The notes beneath the pieces were generated by a model. The model saw only the letters and a program-made list of their open reading frames with translations, ran no database searches and was not told the origin of the DNA. A stretch of DNA of 64,000 nucleotides from Globisporangium splendens (Eukaryota; Oomycota; Peronosporomycetes; Pythiales; Pythiaceae): positions 62,001-126,000 of the forward strand of contig VFIW01000092.1 in the NCBI GenBank assembly GCA_006386115.1. The letters are read 5' to 3'. Each line of letters opens with the position of its first letter. Position 1 is the stretch's first letter. The translations under genes and the position numbers were made by a program. This document shows positions 18,849 to 29,472 of this stretch, in pieces.

Positions 18849-21800
18849 ATGAGCTCGCCATCGTCCGCCAAGATCAACGCGAGCAGCGCCAAGATCAATG
18901 CGTCGTCGCGATCCACGAAGCGCGGCGTGAACGCGTCTCGTGCCTCGCGCGTTTGGCGCGTCCTCGATCTCGAACTCGAGCCGCAAGGTGAACGGCACGG
19001 TGACGCCGGTGGTGCACAATCGGCGCGCGTGTACCTCGATGGCGTCGACGTGACGCTGCAATCGCTGCTGCTGAGTCGCATCAAACCGTCGACGTCGCAC
19101 GATCAGCGCAGCAGCAAAGGCGGCAAAGCCGGGACCACCACGCGTCGGTCCAAGAACGCGTATGGAGGTGGCAACTCCGTCATGGGAGCGAGCGTGATCC
19201 TCAGCAGCACGTCGACGTCGTCGATTGACGGTTCGTCGGACAGCGAAGCACCGAGTGGAGGTGGCAAGAACAGCTCGAGCACCAGCACCACAGGCGTCAA
19301 GCAAGTCGCATCGTCCTCATCGGGAGGACACGGCAAGGTCTCGTCCAGCGCAGTACCAACACCAGTACCAGTACCAGGTCCCCCTCCGCATCGAGTACCA
19401 ACCAGCACGATGACGACGAAAGCAGCGCCAACGGCCCTGAGACCGACAATTCGATATCAAAGTCGGCGTCCGCACTCCTTTTGGGAAACCCCGACACTGA
19501 GACGTCTTTGTCGGCCACCGCTTCGACATCAACCGCCACTGCAACGACCACCGCCACGCCGCACGTGCAGCAAACGGCAACGCAAAGCTTCAGGCAGCGA
19601 CGACGCCCGATCACGATCGATCTCGCCGAGACACCGACGATGTTCCTCTTTGAGCTCCGCAGTGTATGCGTGAGCCAGGACGCGAGCTACCACCAGACCG
19701 TCGCGCAGCGGAACCGACAGTACCTTGAGATCTGCGCGCAGAAGAAAGGCAGCGACAAGTTCATCGAGGGTCGGTCGCAGACGCTGCAGCTCGCGCAAAA
19801 GGGGAAAGAAGTCATGACGGCACCCCCAGCGACCCGTGACGCCATGTGCGTCGCCACCGACTGGGACATCTTTGACTGGTATGTTCACAAAGTATCAAGG
19901 TAGCTTTTGAGTGTCAAGGAATCCTCACACGCCTCACTCTTTGTTCTATGCGATGTCCAAAAGCGCCCGACTGGAAGAGGATAACCAGAACGACCACGAC
20001 GAGAACGGCGGCATGGACGCTGTACCGACTGCAACCGCAGCGGCGGTCTCAGCTCAAACAGCAAAACCAGGTCGTCGACGGCCGATTCCTACGAGACAGG
20101 CGACCTCCAGCTCAAGCACCAGGTCGATGAGATCGTCGACGCCACGCTAGTCTCTCCCGGATGCGTGCTCGACGTCGACGGTGACATTGTCGATGACCTC
20201 AAGGCGAGGCAGCATGCGCGTACACGGCGCACGAAGCAGCATGGTGGAGGTCAGCGATCGCGCACGCAGCACAGCAACACGCTCCAGTCGCAGCAGGACG
20301 TGCTCGGACGCTCGTCAGTCTCATCACCACCGCAGAGTGGCGCCAACTTGTCTTTCGGCGCGTCGCAGGACGCGATCGGCAACAACAACAGCAACATGAA
20401 CGAGAGTGGCGGCAGCGGCAACTCAAGCGCGCAGAACAGTCAGGTCGGCATGAGCTCTGCGTCGCACGGGATCCTCAGTGGCGGCAGCAGCGGCGGCGGC
20501 GACGACAGCAAGCAGAATGCGTACGCTCGTGCCAACGCGAACGTCGATATCGGCGAGATCATCGCGCAGCAGCGCACAGCCAAGGTGCTTGCGTCAGCGT
20601 CGCTGCTCAAGACCGTGGGTATCGTCGAGCGCGCCGTGCAGCAGAACGTGTACCACCAGCAACACGTGCTCTACCACAACTTCCCGACGCTCAACAGTGG
20701 CAGACCAGAGTCCTTGACGCCAAGAGACGATGACGATAGACACGACTGGCGCTCCACACTTGGCACGAGTTCGACTGGCAGCAGTGGTAGCGGAAGCCGA
20801 TCGCATGCGCCGTCGTTCCCAAGCTTTGTACCAGGAAGCAACGGTGGCGTTCACAATGGGAATGGAACGAGCTCTACTGCGGCAGGAGGCAAGGGTTTCG
20901 AGAAGCTGTGGGCGTTCCGGTGCGAACTCACGGCAAACCGGCGGGTGTTGTGCCTTGCGTGGAACACCGTGAACGACGACCTGCTCGCTGTCTCGTATTG
21001 CCACGACGACACGAAATCACAGCAGTGCTTGCCGGGGTTGTCTGCTCCTGGAAATGTCAATATCAACGGCACGAGCAGTGGTGGTAATAGTGTAGCACCA
21101 GTCGGTGGTGGCTATGCGCTCAATGGCGCTCCACCTTCTCCAGCAGCGATAGCTGCCGTGAACGCCAGCAATGCTGCGGTGGAGACCACAAGTGGAGGCG
21201 ACGAGGACGACGGACTGATCCTCTTTTGGTCGCTCAAGAACCCAGAGTACCCGGAGCGCATCTACAGCCTCGACGTCGGCGTCACGTCGATCGACTTTAG
21301 CCACACGCAGCCGTACTTGCTCGCGGTCGGGTTCGCCAACGGCGTCGTCGCGATCTACGACACCCGGAAAGACGACTCCACACATGGCACTGGTAACCAC
21401 CTCGGTGGGTTAGCGACAACGAAGCATCCAGGGCTTTCGGGTGGTGCTAATCCAGCCACAACAGCAGCGGCGGCTCTCAAGTTGCTTCGCACACCCGTGC
21501 CGATTGCGAGCAGCGAGCTGTCTCCTGGCAAGCACCTGGACGCGCTCTGGCAGGTGAAATGGATCAGCAAAGGCAGCGACCGCGGCGAGAACGTCGTGAG
21601 CATCTCGAGCGACGGCCGCGTGACCGAGTGGAGTATGAAGAAAGGGCTCAGCTACAGCGACCTGATGACGCTGAAGCGCGTCGCGAACCCGCTCCTGGGC
21701 TCGCCGAACCACGCCGACGGCGTGATCTCGCGCCAGGGGAGCGGCCACTGTGTCGACTTTGCAAAGAATGATCCGTCGGTGTACTACGTCGGCACCAAAG

Positions 21801-22511
21801 ATGGTCTGATTCACAAATGCTCGGTGTCGTACAACGAACAGTACCTGCAGACGTACTTTGGACACACAGGACCAGTGTACCAGCTGCTCGTGTCACCGTT
21901 CTCGAGCGATGTGTTCCTGTCGTGCTCGGGCGATTGGAACGTCAAGCTGTGGCTTCAGACGGAGCCGAAGGGGGTGCTCAACTTTCGCGCCGTCGATCTC
22001 GCGCACGCTGTGCACAGCATCTCGTGGTGTCCGAGTGACGCGACGGTGTTCGGCGCCGTGACTGAAGGCGGTCGGATCGAGATCTGGGACCTGTATGCGT
22101 CCACTCTGGACCCGATCATCACGCACTTTCCCAAGAAGGCTGCACTTTCAACTGCCAGTAGCGCTGCAACTAGCAACGGCAGCATTGGCTCGGTATCGCC
22201 TCTGGACAACGAAGTGGCGTCGCCAATGAACGGGAGCCTTGATCCTCTGGACGACCCTTTGCCGAGTACTGGCAGCAACCCGAAGGATCATACATCTACG
22301 GAGCTTCAGCCGCCACCACAAGAGATACCGTTGGTGCACGAAGATCGCATTTGCGCCATCGGCACCGATTATCGTCGTCGGCGACTCCACGGGCGATGTG
22401 ACCGTGTATCGCGTGCCGACGCTCGCCGACAGCCATTGTGGAGAGAACATGAGCGTCGACGAGCAGGTCGCGCGACTGCACAAAGCGATGAACCCAAACA
22501 AGCACGAGTAA
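18849..22511 (+). CDS. DNAI4: Axonemal dynein intermediate chain, DNAI4/WDR78-like
   Basis: Start ATG at 18849. Exon 1 runs to about 19352 and a short intron of about 53 bp is proposed. Exon 2 is 19406-19878; the next intron has a GTATGT donor and ends at 20070 (192 bp, phase matched, restoring DWDIFDW). Exon 3 begins at 20071. The N-terminus is Ser/Thr-rich. The FLFELRSVCVSQDASYHQTV block and the ATDWDIFD motif match the WDR78 region before the beta-propeller. WD40 blades follow, including VYQLLVSPFSSDVFLSCSGDWNVKLW and the terminal APIIVVGDSTGDVTVYRV. The frame changes between about 22193 and 22345: either a fourth intron or an indel lies there, unresolved. The family works in dynein-f/I1 motors of flagella, which fits a zoospore-forming oomycete. 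The stop is at 22509-22511. Confidence 0.82.
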
Positions 22512-23225
22512 GGGAGGCAGTAATTAGTATATTCTGTGTGCATGCAGTCGTTCAAGTACATCGCCACCTTTGCATTTACTTGACGAGCAGCTACGCAGTC
22601 AATCCATGAGAGATACGCAGCCCGTTTCTGTGCAACCGATCGTGTCAGCGTGCGTCCCACTTCTGTCTCTTTCTTGAAGACCAGGCGGACAACGTCGCTG
22701 ATGGCGCTTCAATGAATCCGCATCGTGTCCGCTGCGGTTGGTCTCCGACTCTTGACGCGATCCGAAAAGAGCGAGGGTTACTGCACACAGTGAGTGCATC
22801 ATCAAAGTATGCGTTTTGATGCTCTCTATCACGTTGGGTCTCCCTCGCCGCTTGCAACGCAATCCAAAGGCGTGTGGCTCGGTTGTGATTGCACCCTGGG
22901 TTGCCTCAATTCTGTGGAGAAGTGGTGGTTGCGCGTCACGCTTCCAGCACCACTGGGTGAAGGATCTAAGAGTATTTTTTGGCATCGGAGTATCGCAGGC
23001 GCAAGGAACGCTTTAAGAGGATTGCACTAATGCTGTAGATATAGCTCAAACCGTTCGCTTCAAAGGCACATTGTGAATCTCAAAACTTTCCTATTCGATT
23101 AGGTTATTTGAACGGCTACACTGACGCTTCTTGACAACGATGCATCTAGCTGGTTGATTCATACGAAGCCACTACCACTGCAGTTAGTCGCTTTCGTCTT
23201 TTACTCATCTCTGCGATTTGCTGGC
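22512..23225. other. Intergenic region without a credible gene
   Basis: Lies between the converging 3' ends of the dynein intermediate chain and RNase T2 copy A. Short open frames only; no repeats or conserved motifs noticed. Confidence 0.6.
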
Positions 23226-24161
23226 TTACGGGGCAACGTATGGGAGAAGCGTGAGTGGAGTCGAGGCTGGGCACGGAACGAACGCAGACGAGGTCGTCGC
23301 GGCTTGGCAATCGATTGGCGTGAATGGACCGGTCGTTCCCTGCTTAGGCTGCTTGGCGTAGCACGTGCGGATGGCCGAGAGTTGGTTTGTGCCGTCGACC
23401 GCCGAGCAGAGCGTCTGGATCTTCTTCGGGTACAGCGCTTCGATCGCAGCGAGCGTTGGCGTCTGCTTGGCGGCCGCCCACTTGTTGATCTGAGCGGTTC
23501 CCTTGCTGACGGTCGCAGCCGCGTTCAACGTGGCCTTGAAGTACGTCACGGCGGCGCCTTCGAAGTCGGCGCCGTTCGCCGAGTAGCAGAGACCGTGCTT
23601 CTGGAACTCGTGGTCGTAGATCTCGCACAACGTGTCGTACGCGTTCGACTGCGTTGGGTCGATCCACTTGGTCGACATTTCCTTGAGCAACTCGGGCTGG
23701 TTCTTGGCGAACGCAGCGGCATTGTACGGGTGGTTGCCCGCCTGAGCCGTGGCATTGCAACAGCTGAGGTAGCCGGCGTTGTAGTTTGGCCACAGACCGT
23801 GGATCGTGAGCTCGCTCTGAACAACCTCAGGCTTGCACGTGATGCCGTTTGGGTACGCGTTGACATTCTGGTGCGAGATCGTCGAGTCGACACCCTTGAG
23901 CAAGTCGCGGCAGAACTGAGGCACGAAGATCTGTTCGAGGAGCAGGTAGTCGTAGTCGAACGGCACCATCTTCTTGGCGAGACACGCTGCGTCGGACGTC
24001 GGACATGTTGGACTCGCCGAGGCGCCGACGCAGATGTCGACGCACTGCTCCTTTGGTGGGCTTGGCAGCCAGCCACCGAGGTAGTCGATGGCTGTGGCAG
24101 CCTGGAAATCGCCAACCACCAAGGCAGCGGTCGCGAGAAGAGCAGTCTTGGCAAGCGTCAT
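23226..24161 (-). CDS. Secreted ribonuclease T2, copy A
   Basis: 311 residues from the ATG at 24159-24161; an in-frame extension upstream is not used because it would bury the signal peptide. Residues 1-24 are a signal peptide (MTLAKTALLATAALVVGDFQ). The mature start IDYLGGWLPSPPKEQCVDIC is shared by all five paralogs here. Both RNase T2 active-site blocks are intact: LTIHGLWPNY with His121, and HEFQKHGLCY with Glu185, Lys188 and His189. Many paired cysteines suit an extracellular enzyme. RNase T2 enzymes cleave single-stranded RNA with little base specificity through a 2',3'-cyclic phosphate; a role in nutrient scavenging or host interaction is inferred. First of three minus-strand copies. 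Confidence 0.93.
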   Translation of the reverse strand: MTLAKTALLATAALVVGDFQAATAIDYLGGWLPSPPKEQCVDICVGASASPTCPTSDAACLAKKMVPFDYDYLLLEQIFVPQFCRDLLKGVDSTISHQNVNAYPNGITCKPEVVQSELTIHGLWPNYNAGYLSCCNATAQAGNHPYNAAAFAKNQPELLKEMSTKWIDPTQSNAYDTLCEIYDHEFQKHGLCYSANGADFEGAAVTYFKATLNAAATVSKGTAQINKWAAAKQTPTLAAIEALYPKKIQTLCSAVDGTNQLSAIRTCYAKQPKQGTTGPFTPIDCQAATTSSAFVPCPASTPLTLLPYVAP

Positions 24162-24192
24162 GGGGATTGAGCGGTGCGCTTGCTTGGTCCAG

Positions 24193-24210
24193 AGTAAATT
24201 GGAAAGTGAG
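24193..24210 (-). promoter_or_regulatory. Inr-FPR core promoter of RNase T2 copy A
   Basis: Read on the minus strand it is CTCACTTTCCAATTTACT, an initiator (TCACTTT) next to an FPR element (AATTTAC), the oomycete core-promoter layout. It ends 31 bp before the start codon. The following bases, CTGGACCAAGCA, closely match copy B. Confidence 0.7.
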
Positions 24211-25756
24211 AGGGTCGAGCACGGTGCTCGAGAGCACGCACTCCAAGCCGCTTTCGTGGATGTCTTCCCCGGAGCAAAAAGGGTCTGTTGCCTCATTGAG
24301 AGACGAGCTCTCTCGCATTCACGATCAGAGCGCGTGTGCTGATCAAGTAGCAAAACAGCACAACATACGACTCAAAGGGACAACATGTCTCTAGCAGGCA
24401 CGTGATGGACTTGGAGTGCACGAGGACTCTTCAAAATCTGTTAGACAAGCAGCGTTTATGCTCGACAAAGAGAGAGAACACGGTGGAAAATGGACAAGCG
24501 AACGAACGTCAACGGCTGACGCGTCTTCAATGACCCATTTGGCACTTCGCATCAAGAAGGAAGCAAAGGTGTCTTCGAAAACAGAGCGCCATGCTGCAAG
24601 ATAACTCGGTACTAGAGACCAAGGCTGGATGATCGAAGCACACGTATAAAGTTTGCTGATAGCCGAACGAGAGAGGCTCTCTCACTCAAACATACATGCA
24701 TCCAGTCTACAGAACCTCTCCATGCGACCTGATGGTGTCAGGTCACCACAGTCTCATTCACGGTTGCGGTGTTACTCACGAGTGTACAGTGGGATGCGCT
24801 TCGCTCGACTTCAACGTCTCAGAACCAGTCATTTTCACTCCCACCACATCCTGCAATGCAGGCGCTGCGCATCAAGGTCCATCCTCTCCCTTTGAACCAA
24901 GGTTGCGCGAATTTTGGTGTGAATCGAAGCACGGCGAACACGCCAGTGCACGAGGTCTTCACTGCTATGTATGCGATCTTGAATCGGTTGTCGAGCGCCG
25001 CGGGAGAATGATCTCGTAATTTCTTCAATTGTGTCGCCTCTCATTCGCTCTTTGCTAGCATGTGCTAGGCTAGAATGGCACAGATATCAAGTGGTCATGA
25101 TGAGATTGCAGCATCTCAAATGCTAGCGATTATAATGGAGCTGTGGCAAGACGAACTCTGTCAGCTGTGGATGTAGCTACCAGAATTCTTCTTGTCACAG
25201 CTCGATTCTCGGGGTATCATCACTTTGTTTTGAGCCGAGGCTGCATTCACTTGCGCCTCGCGCGAGTTGGCTTCTGCTCCATATGACACTGGTGGCATGA
25301 GAGAAGCGGATGAGAGACAACAGCAGCCACCGCCGCATGATATCAGAAGGCTACCAACTGGATCCATATCAGCAACCTCTAATCCTTGGTCAGAGCAAAC
25401 GCGCAAGATCTCTGTTGCGACATTATGGTTGACAGAGTGTGAGCGCATCCTTGCTTTCCGTTTCTCTCTGGCAAGGAGCCCTACAAAGTACTGAAGTCAA
25501 AAGGCAACTGCCTCAGCACTGCAGTGTTCAAACGAGCACACATTTTACAAGTGCGTGCGTATCAGATTCAATCTTTTTTGTTGAGCTGCGCGGATTAAAG
25601 TGTCATCCATCTCCACCATTTACATTACTGGGTCAAAAAGAATGAAGCAAGACCACAAAGTATCCTCTCTTTATTTTGCGTGAATAAAAGCCGCTCTTCT
25701 AACAATCTTCACTTCACTCTACCATAGTGGTTGAGAGACCAGCAAACACTGCCACT
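24211..25756. other. Intergenic region between RNase T2 copies A and B
   Basis: Contains only short open frames without family features. No remnant of another RNase T2 copy was found here. Confidence 0.6.
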
Positions 25757-26695
25757 TTACTGAGGTGGCGTGTATGGGAGGAGCGTGATTGGCACATCCG
25801 CGGCGCAAGGAATGAACGCGCTGGTCTTGGCCGCTGGAGCGCAGTCGATTGGGTTGAACGGACCCACCGTGCCTTCTTCTGGCTGCTTCTCGTAGCACGA
25901 GCGGATCGCCGAGAGTTGGTTCACACCGTCGACGTTCGAGCAGAGCACTTGAACGCTCTTTGGGAAAAGCGCTTCGATGGCCGCACGCGAAGGCGCTTGC
26001 TGGTCTTCAGCCGCCCACGTGTTGATCTGTGCCGTGGCGTTGGCGTACGTGTTGGCAGCGTTCAGCGTGGCCTTGAAGTACGTCACCGCGGCCTTCTCGT
26101 AGTCATCACCGTAGGCGCCGTAGCAGAGACCGTGCTTCTGGAACTCGTGGTTGTAGATCTCGCACAACGTGTCGTACTCGTTCGGCTGCGTTGGGTCGAC
26201 CCACTTGGTCTTCATCTCGGCGAGCAACTCGGGCTGGTTCTTGGCGAACGCAGCGGCATTGTACGGGTGGTTGCCGATCGTGTCAGTCACGTTGCAGCAG
26301 CCAGCGTACCCATCGTTGTAGTTTGGCCACAGACCGTGGATCGTGAGCTCGCTCTGAACAACCTCAGGCTTGCACGTGATGCCGTTTGGATACGCGTTGA
26401 CATTCTGGTGCGAGATCGTCGAGTCGACACCCTTGAGCAAGTCGCGGCAGAACTGAGGCACGAAGATCTGTTCGAGGAGCAGGTAGTCGTAGTCGAATGG
26501 ACGCTGCTTCTTGGCCAAGCACTCTGGAGAGCTGGTCAAGCACGTTGGTGACGCCTTCGAGTTGACGCAGATGTCGACGCACTGCTCCTTTGGTGGGCTT
26601 GGCAACCAGCCACCGAGGTAGTCGATGGCCGTGGCGGCTTGGAAGTGGCCAGCAGTCAGGGCGGCGAACGCGAAGAGCGAGGTCTTGGTAAACAT
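25757..26695 (-). CDS. Secreted ribonuclease T2, copy B
   Basis: 312 residues from the ATG at 26693-26695 (MFTKTSLFAFAALTAGHFQAA signal peptide). Active-site blocks LTIHGLWPNYNDGY and HEFQKHGLCYG are complete. The mature start matches copy A. The product differs from copy A in the middle (for example the segment after CVDIC and the linker before the last third), so this is a diverged paralog rather than a recent duplicate. Same strand as A and C. Confidence 0.93.
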   Translation of the reverse strand: MFTKTSLFAFAALTAGHFQAATAIDYLGGWLPSPPKEQCVDICVNSKASPTCLTSSPECLAKKQRPFDYDYLLLEQIFVPQFCRDLLKGVDSTISHQNVNAYPNGITCKPEVVQSELTIHGLWPNYNDGYAGCCNVTDTIGNHPYNAAAFAKNQPELLAEMKTKWVDPTQPNEYDTLCEIYNHEFQKHGLCYGAYGDDYEKAAVTYFKATLNAANTYANATAQINTWAAEDQQAPSRAAIEALFPKSVQVLCSNVDGVNQLSAIRSCYEKQPEEGTVGPFNPIDCAPAAKTSAFIPCAADVPITLLPYTPPQ

Positions 26696-26737
26696 GGCGG
26701 AGGAAGTAGCGTGCGGGTGAGGCGTGCTTGGTCCGAG

Positions 26738-26755
26738 GCAAATTGGATTGTGAGG
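26738..26755 (-). promoter_or_regulatory. Inr-FPR core promoter of RNase T2 copy B
   Basis: On the minus strand, CCTCACAATCCAATTTGC, followed by CTCGGACCAAGCA. It keeps the same order and spacing as copy A and lies about 43 bp before the start codon. Confidence 0.65.
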
Positions 26756-28476
26756 AAAAAGACCAAAAGAAACAAAACAACAAACAAACAAACAGTGAGA
26801 GATGAGACTTTGGGATCCAATTGATTTTGAAGTGCTTTTTAATCAATGGCCTGTTTCTGTACGAAGCAGCTCATTACAAACCGACTGCTGCAAACCTCAA
26901 ATGCTGCGTAGGTAGTTGATGTAAGGAGTTTTACTGCTTTTGATGAGTTATACAAACACAGATCATTGCGCTATTCAAATGCACATTTGTGATGTTGTAA
27001 AGGAGTTTAGTTGAGCTCTTAACGAAAGATTCGTTGACACGGTTCATTCGTTGAAGCTGTGACTGTGGGCATCAATGGCGTAATGGCAGCAGACTAGTAG
27101 CCCCTCTCGCTCTCCTTATGCAAAAGCGAAAGTCTCAGAGCGCACAATGTACTACGCACGTGAGGTGGCATCATTAATATGGTTGTGCCATGGGAGCTCT
27201 AGAAAATCCTGCAAGTTCTGGGTCATTTGCGCTGCAAGCTCACACTCCAACGGTTTATGGAGGAGCCCGCTTCTACGAATAATCAATCAACAGCCATGCC
27301 AGCCATTCGACCCGCAACACGTGATGGATCGAGTTGACGCTACAGTGGGGGGCAACAGCGGATGCGCAGTGACATCACTCTTGGCGCAGTACCTCGGCTG
27401 CGATGGCGAGAGCATCTTTAGGGAGAACGCCGCTCGAGTCTCCAGAGGGAGATTCACTTGACCGCTCCTGTCTTTGTCCTGTCTGTAAAGGCTGTCGCGC
27501 TTGCACTCAGCCTGCGTTTGACTGAGTGTGAATTGCGAGGGAACTTTGACGCTGGAAATTTTCGGGTTTACAAATGCAAGCCTCCCTCTCCCTGCATTAC
27601 GCATGGAGTGCACAATGCGCGTAAAATCGGTGTTGCCATCACAGCGCCACTGCAAGTGCGAAGGGTGAACGTGGGAGGAGGCGAGGTCCAAGCTGCAAGC
27701 GTTGTACTACACTGGAGGCCATAGTCGGTGCAATTTCGGAGCAATGCATCAACAACTTGTCAGGTCAACGCGTGCGCTAAAGAGCGAGCGCACGGTTGTC
27801 ATGCCGGCGCACGCTTCTTGCAGGAATTGATCGCAGGATTTGCACGCATCTCCCTGCCGCCAAGCTGTGTGTGCATGCACATGAGCGCGTTTATTTGTCT
27901 CACCTGCCGCCAACAGCCGACCACCGATTATCGCGTTGGAGTAGGAGCACAGGCATATTTAAGCGCGAGCCCATGGACTTACTTGCAAGCGACAGACGCT
28001 CTATCTCTCTGCTCTTGGACACGCGCAAGTTATTCATATCTCGTACAGACGCTCGATATGTTGACCATCCTTCCACGCGTCTGCAATTTCTTCGCTCGCG
28101 TTGTGCTTGGGGGCTGTTGTGAATGCCTCTGGGACCCAAGGCGGCAGGATGACGATCACTATAAAGTAATGGCCACCTTTTTACGTGGTAAATGCACCGA
28201 AATCCTTGACTCACATGCGGTGTGAACGAAGTGTGAAATGAACGGCTTTTCGATTCCTTGAACCCAGTCGACCAGCTTCATTGAATGCAACACCAGCTAC
28301 TTCATACGAAGCCACATGAACAGCCAAGCAAGAGGAAAGACTGCTGCATTTTCGCCACGGAATGAGCAAACACAATAAGGACATGCATGGAAAAAGAGAA
28401 ACCTTTATTTACGCGGGACTGGTGTGACAGTTAGCTTTACACTAATACCCCGAGTCACTAGGTGCAAGTACGCTGC
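26756..28476. other. Intergenic region between RNase T2 copies B and C
   Basis: About 1.7 kb, with short frames on both strands and no recognised domain, repeat or RNA gene. Part of it (26830-27040) is AT-rich. Confidence 0.6.
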
Positions 28477-29418
28477 TTATTGTGGTGGCACGTATGGGAG
28501 GAGCGTGATTGGCTTGCTGCCATCGCACGGGACCGTGGCGGCCGACTTGGTCGCGTTCTGGCAGTCCATTGGCACGAATGGACCGTAGCTCGTGTAGTCC
28601 TCTGGCTTGACGTAGCACGTGCGGATAGCCGAGAGCTGGTTCTCGCCGTCCACGGCCGAGCACAAAACCTGCACGTTCTTTGGGTACAGCGCCGTGACCT
28701 CGGCGAGCGTGACCTGCGGGGTGGCGGCCTTGGCCCATCGGCGGATCTGGCGCGTGGCGGCTTCGCGCGTCGACGCAGCGTTCAGCGTCGCGCGGAAGTA
28801 GTTCGCGGCCGCGAGGTCCCAGTTGTCGTCGGTCGCGCCGTAGCAGAGACCGTGCTTCTGGAACTCGTGGTTGTAGATCTCACACAACGTGTCGTACTCG
28901 TTCGACTGCGTTGGGTCCACCCATTCGTTCTTCATTTGGCGCAAGAGCTTCTCGTGACGGTCCGCGAACTGGGCGGCGTTGTACGGGTGGTTGCCCGCGG
29001 TCTCGGTCGCGTTACAGCAGCTGAGGTAGCCGTCGTTGTAGTTTGGCCACAGACCGTGGATCGTGAGCTCGCTCTCGACGACCTCGGGCTTGCACGTGAT
29101 GCCGTTTGGGTACACGTTGACGTTCTGGTGGGAGATCGTTGAGTCGACACCCTTGAGCAAGTCGCGGCAGAACTGAGGCACGAAGATCTGTTCGAGGAGC
29201 AGGTAGTCGTAGTCGCGTGGCACCATCTTCTTGGCCACACACTCTGGAGCGTTGGTCAAGCACGTTGGCGTGGACTTGGCGCCGACGCAGATGTCGACGC
29301 ACTGCTCCTTTGGTGGGCTTGGCAACCAGCCACCGAGGTAGTCGATGGCTGCAGCGGACTGGAGCTGAGCCGAGGCGGCAACGCAGAAAGCGACGAGCGC
29401 AGTGGTCTTGGAGAACAT
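28477..29418 (-). CDS. Secreted ribonuclease T2, copy C
   Basis: 313 residues; ATG at 29416-29418. Signal peptide MFSKTTALVAFCVAASAQLQSAAA, then the shared IDYLGGWLPSPPKEQC start. LTIHGLWPNYNDGY and HEFQKHGLCYG keep all catalytic residues. The region after the second block (NWDLAAANYFRATLNAA) is closer to copy E (plus strand at 49947) than to A or B, so copies C and E may share a more recent ancestor although they lie on opposite strands 20 kb apart. Confidence 0.93.
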   Translation of the reverse strand: MFSKTTALVAFCVAASAQLQSAAAIDYLGGWLPSPPKEQCVDICVGAKSTPTCLTNAPECVAKKMVPRDYDYLLLEQIFVPQFCRDLLKGVDSTISHQNVNVYPNGITCKPEVVESELTIHGLWPNYNDGYLSCCNATETAGNHPYNAAQFADRHEKLLRQMKNEWVDPTQSNEYDTLCEIYNHEFQKHGLCYGATDDNWDLAAANYFRATLNAASTREAATRQIRRWAKAATPQVTLAEVTALYPKNVQVLCSAVDGENQLSAIRTCYVKPEDYTSYGPFVPMDCQNATKSAATVPCDGSKPITLLPYVPPQ

Positions 29419-29453
29419 CGTGGTGATGGTAGAGGGTACTTGCGAAGATCAAA

Positions 29454-29472
29454 GGAAAATCAAAAGTGAGAG
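29454..29472 (-). promoter_or_regulatory. Inr-FPR core promoter of RNase T2 copy C
   Basis: On the minus strand, CTCTCACTTTTGATTTTCC: initiator TCACTTT and FPR ATTTTCC, about 35-55 bp before the start codon. Confidence 0.65.

Noticed and set aside
19911..20150. Open frame inside the dynein intermediate-chain gene read as an exon
   Set aside because: It lies in the 192-bp intron; skipping it restores phase and the expected DWDIFDW motif.
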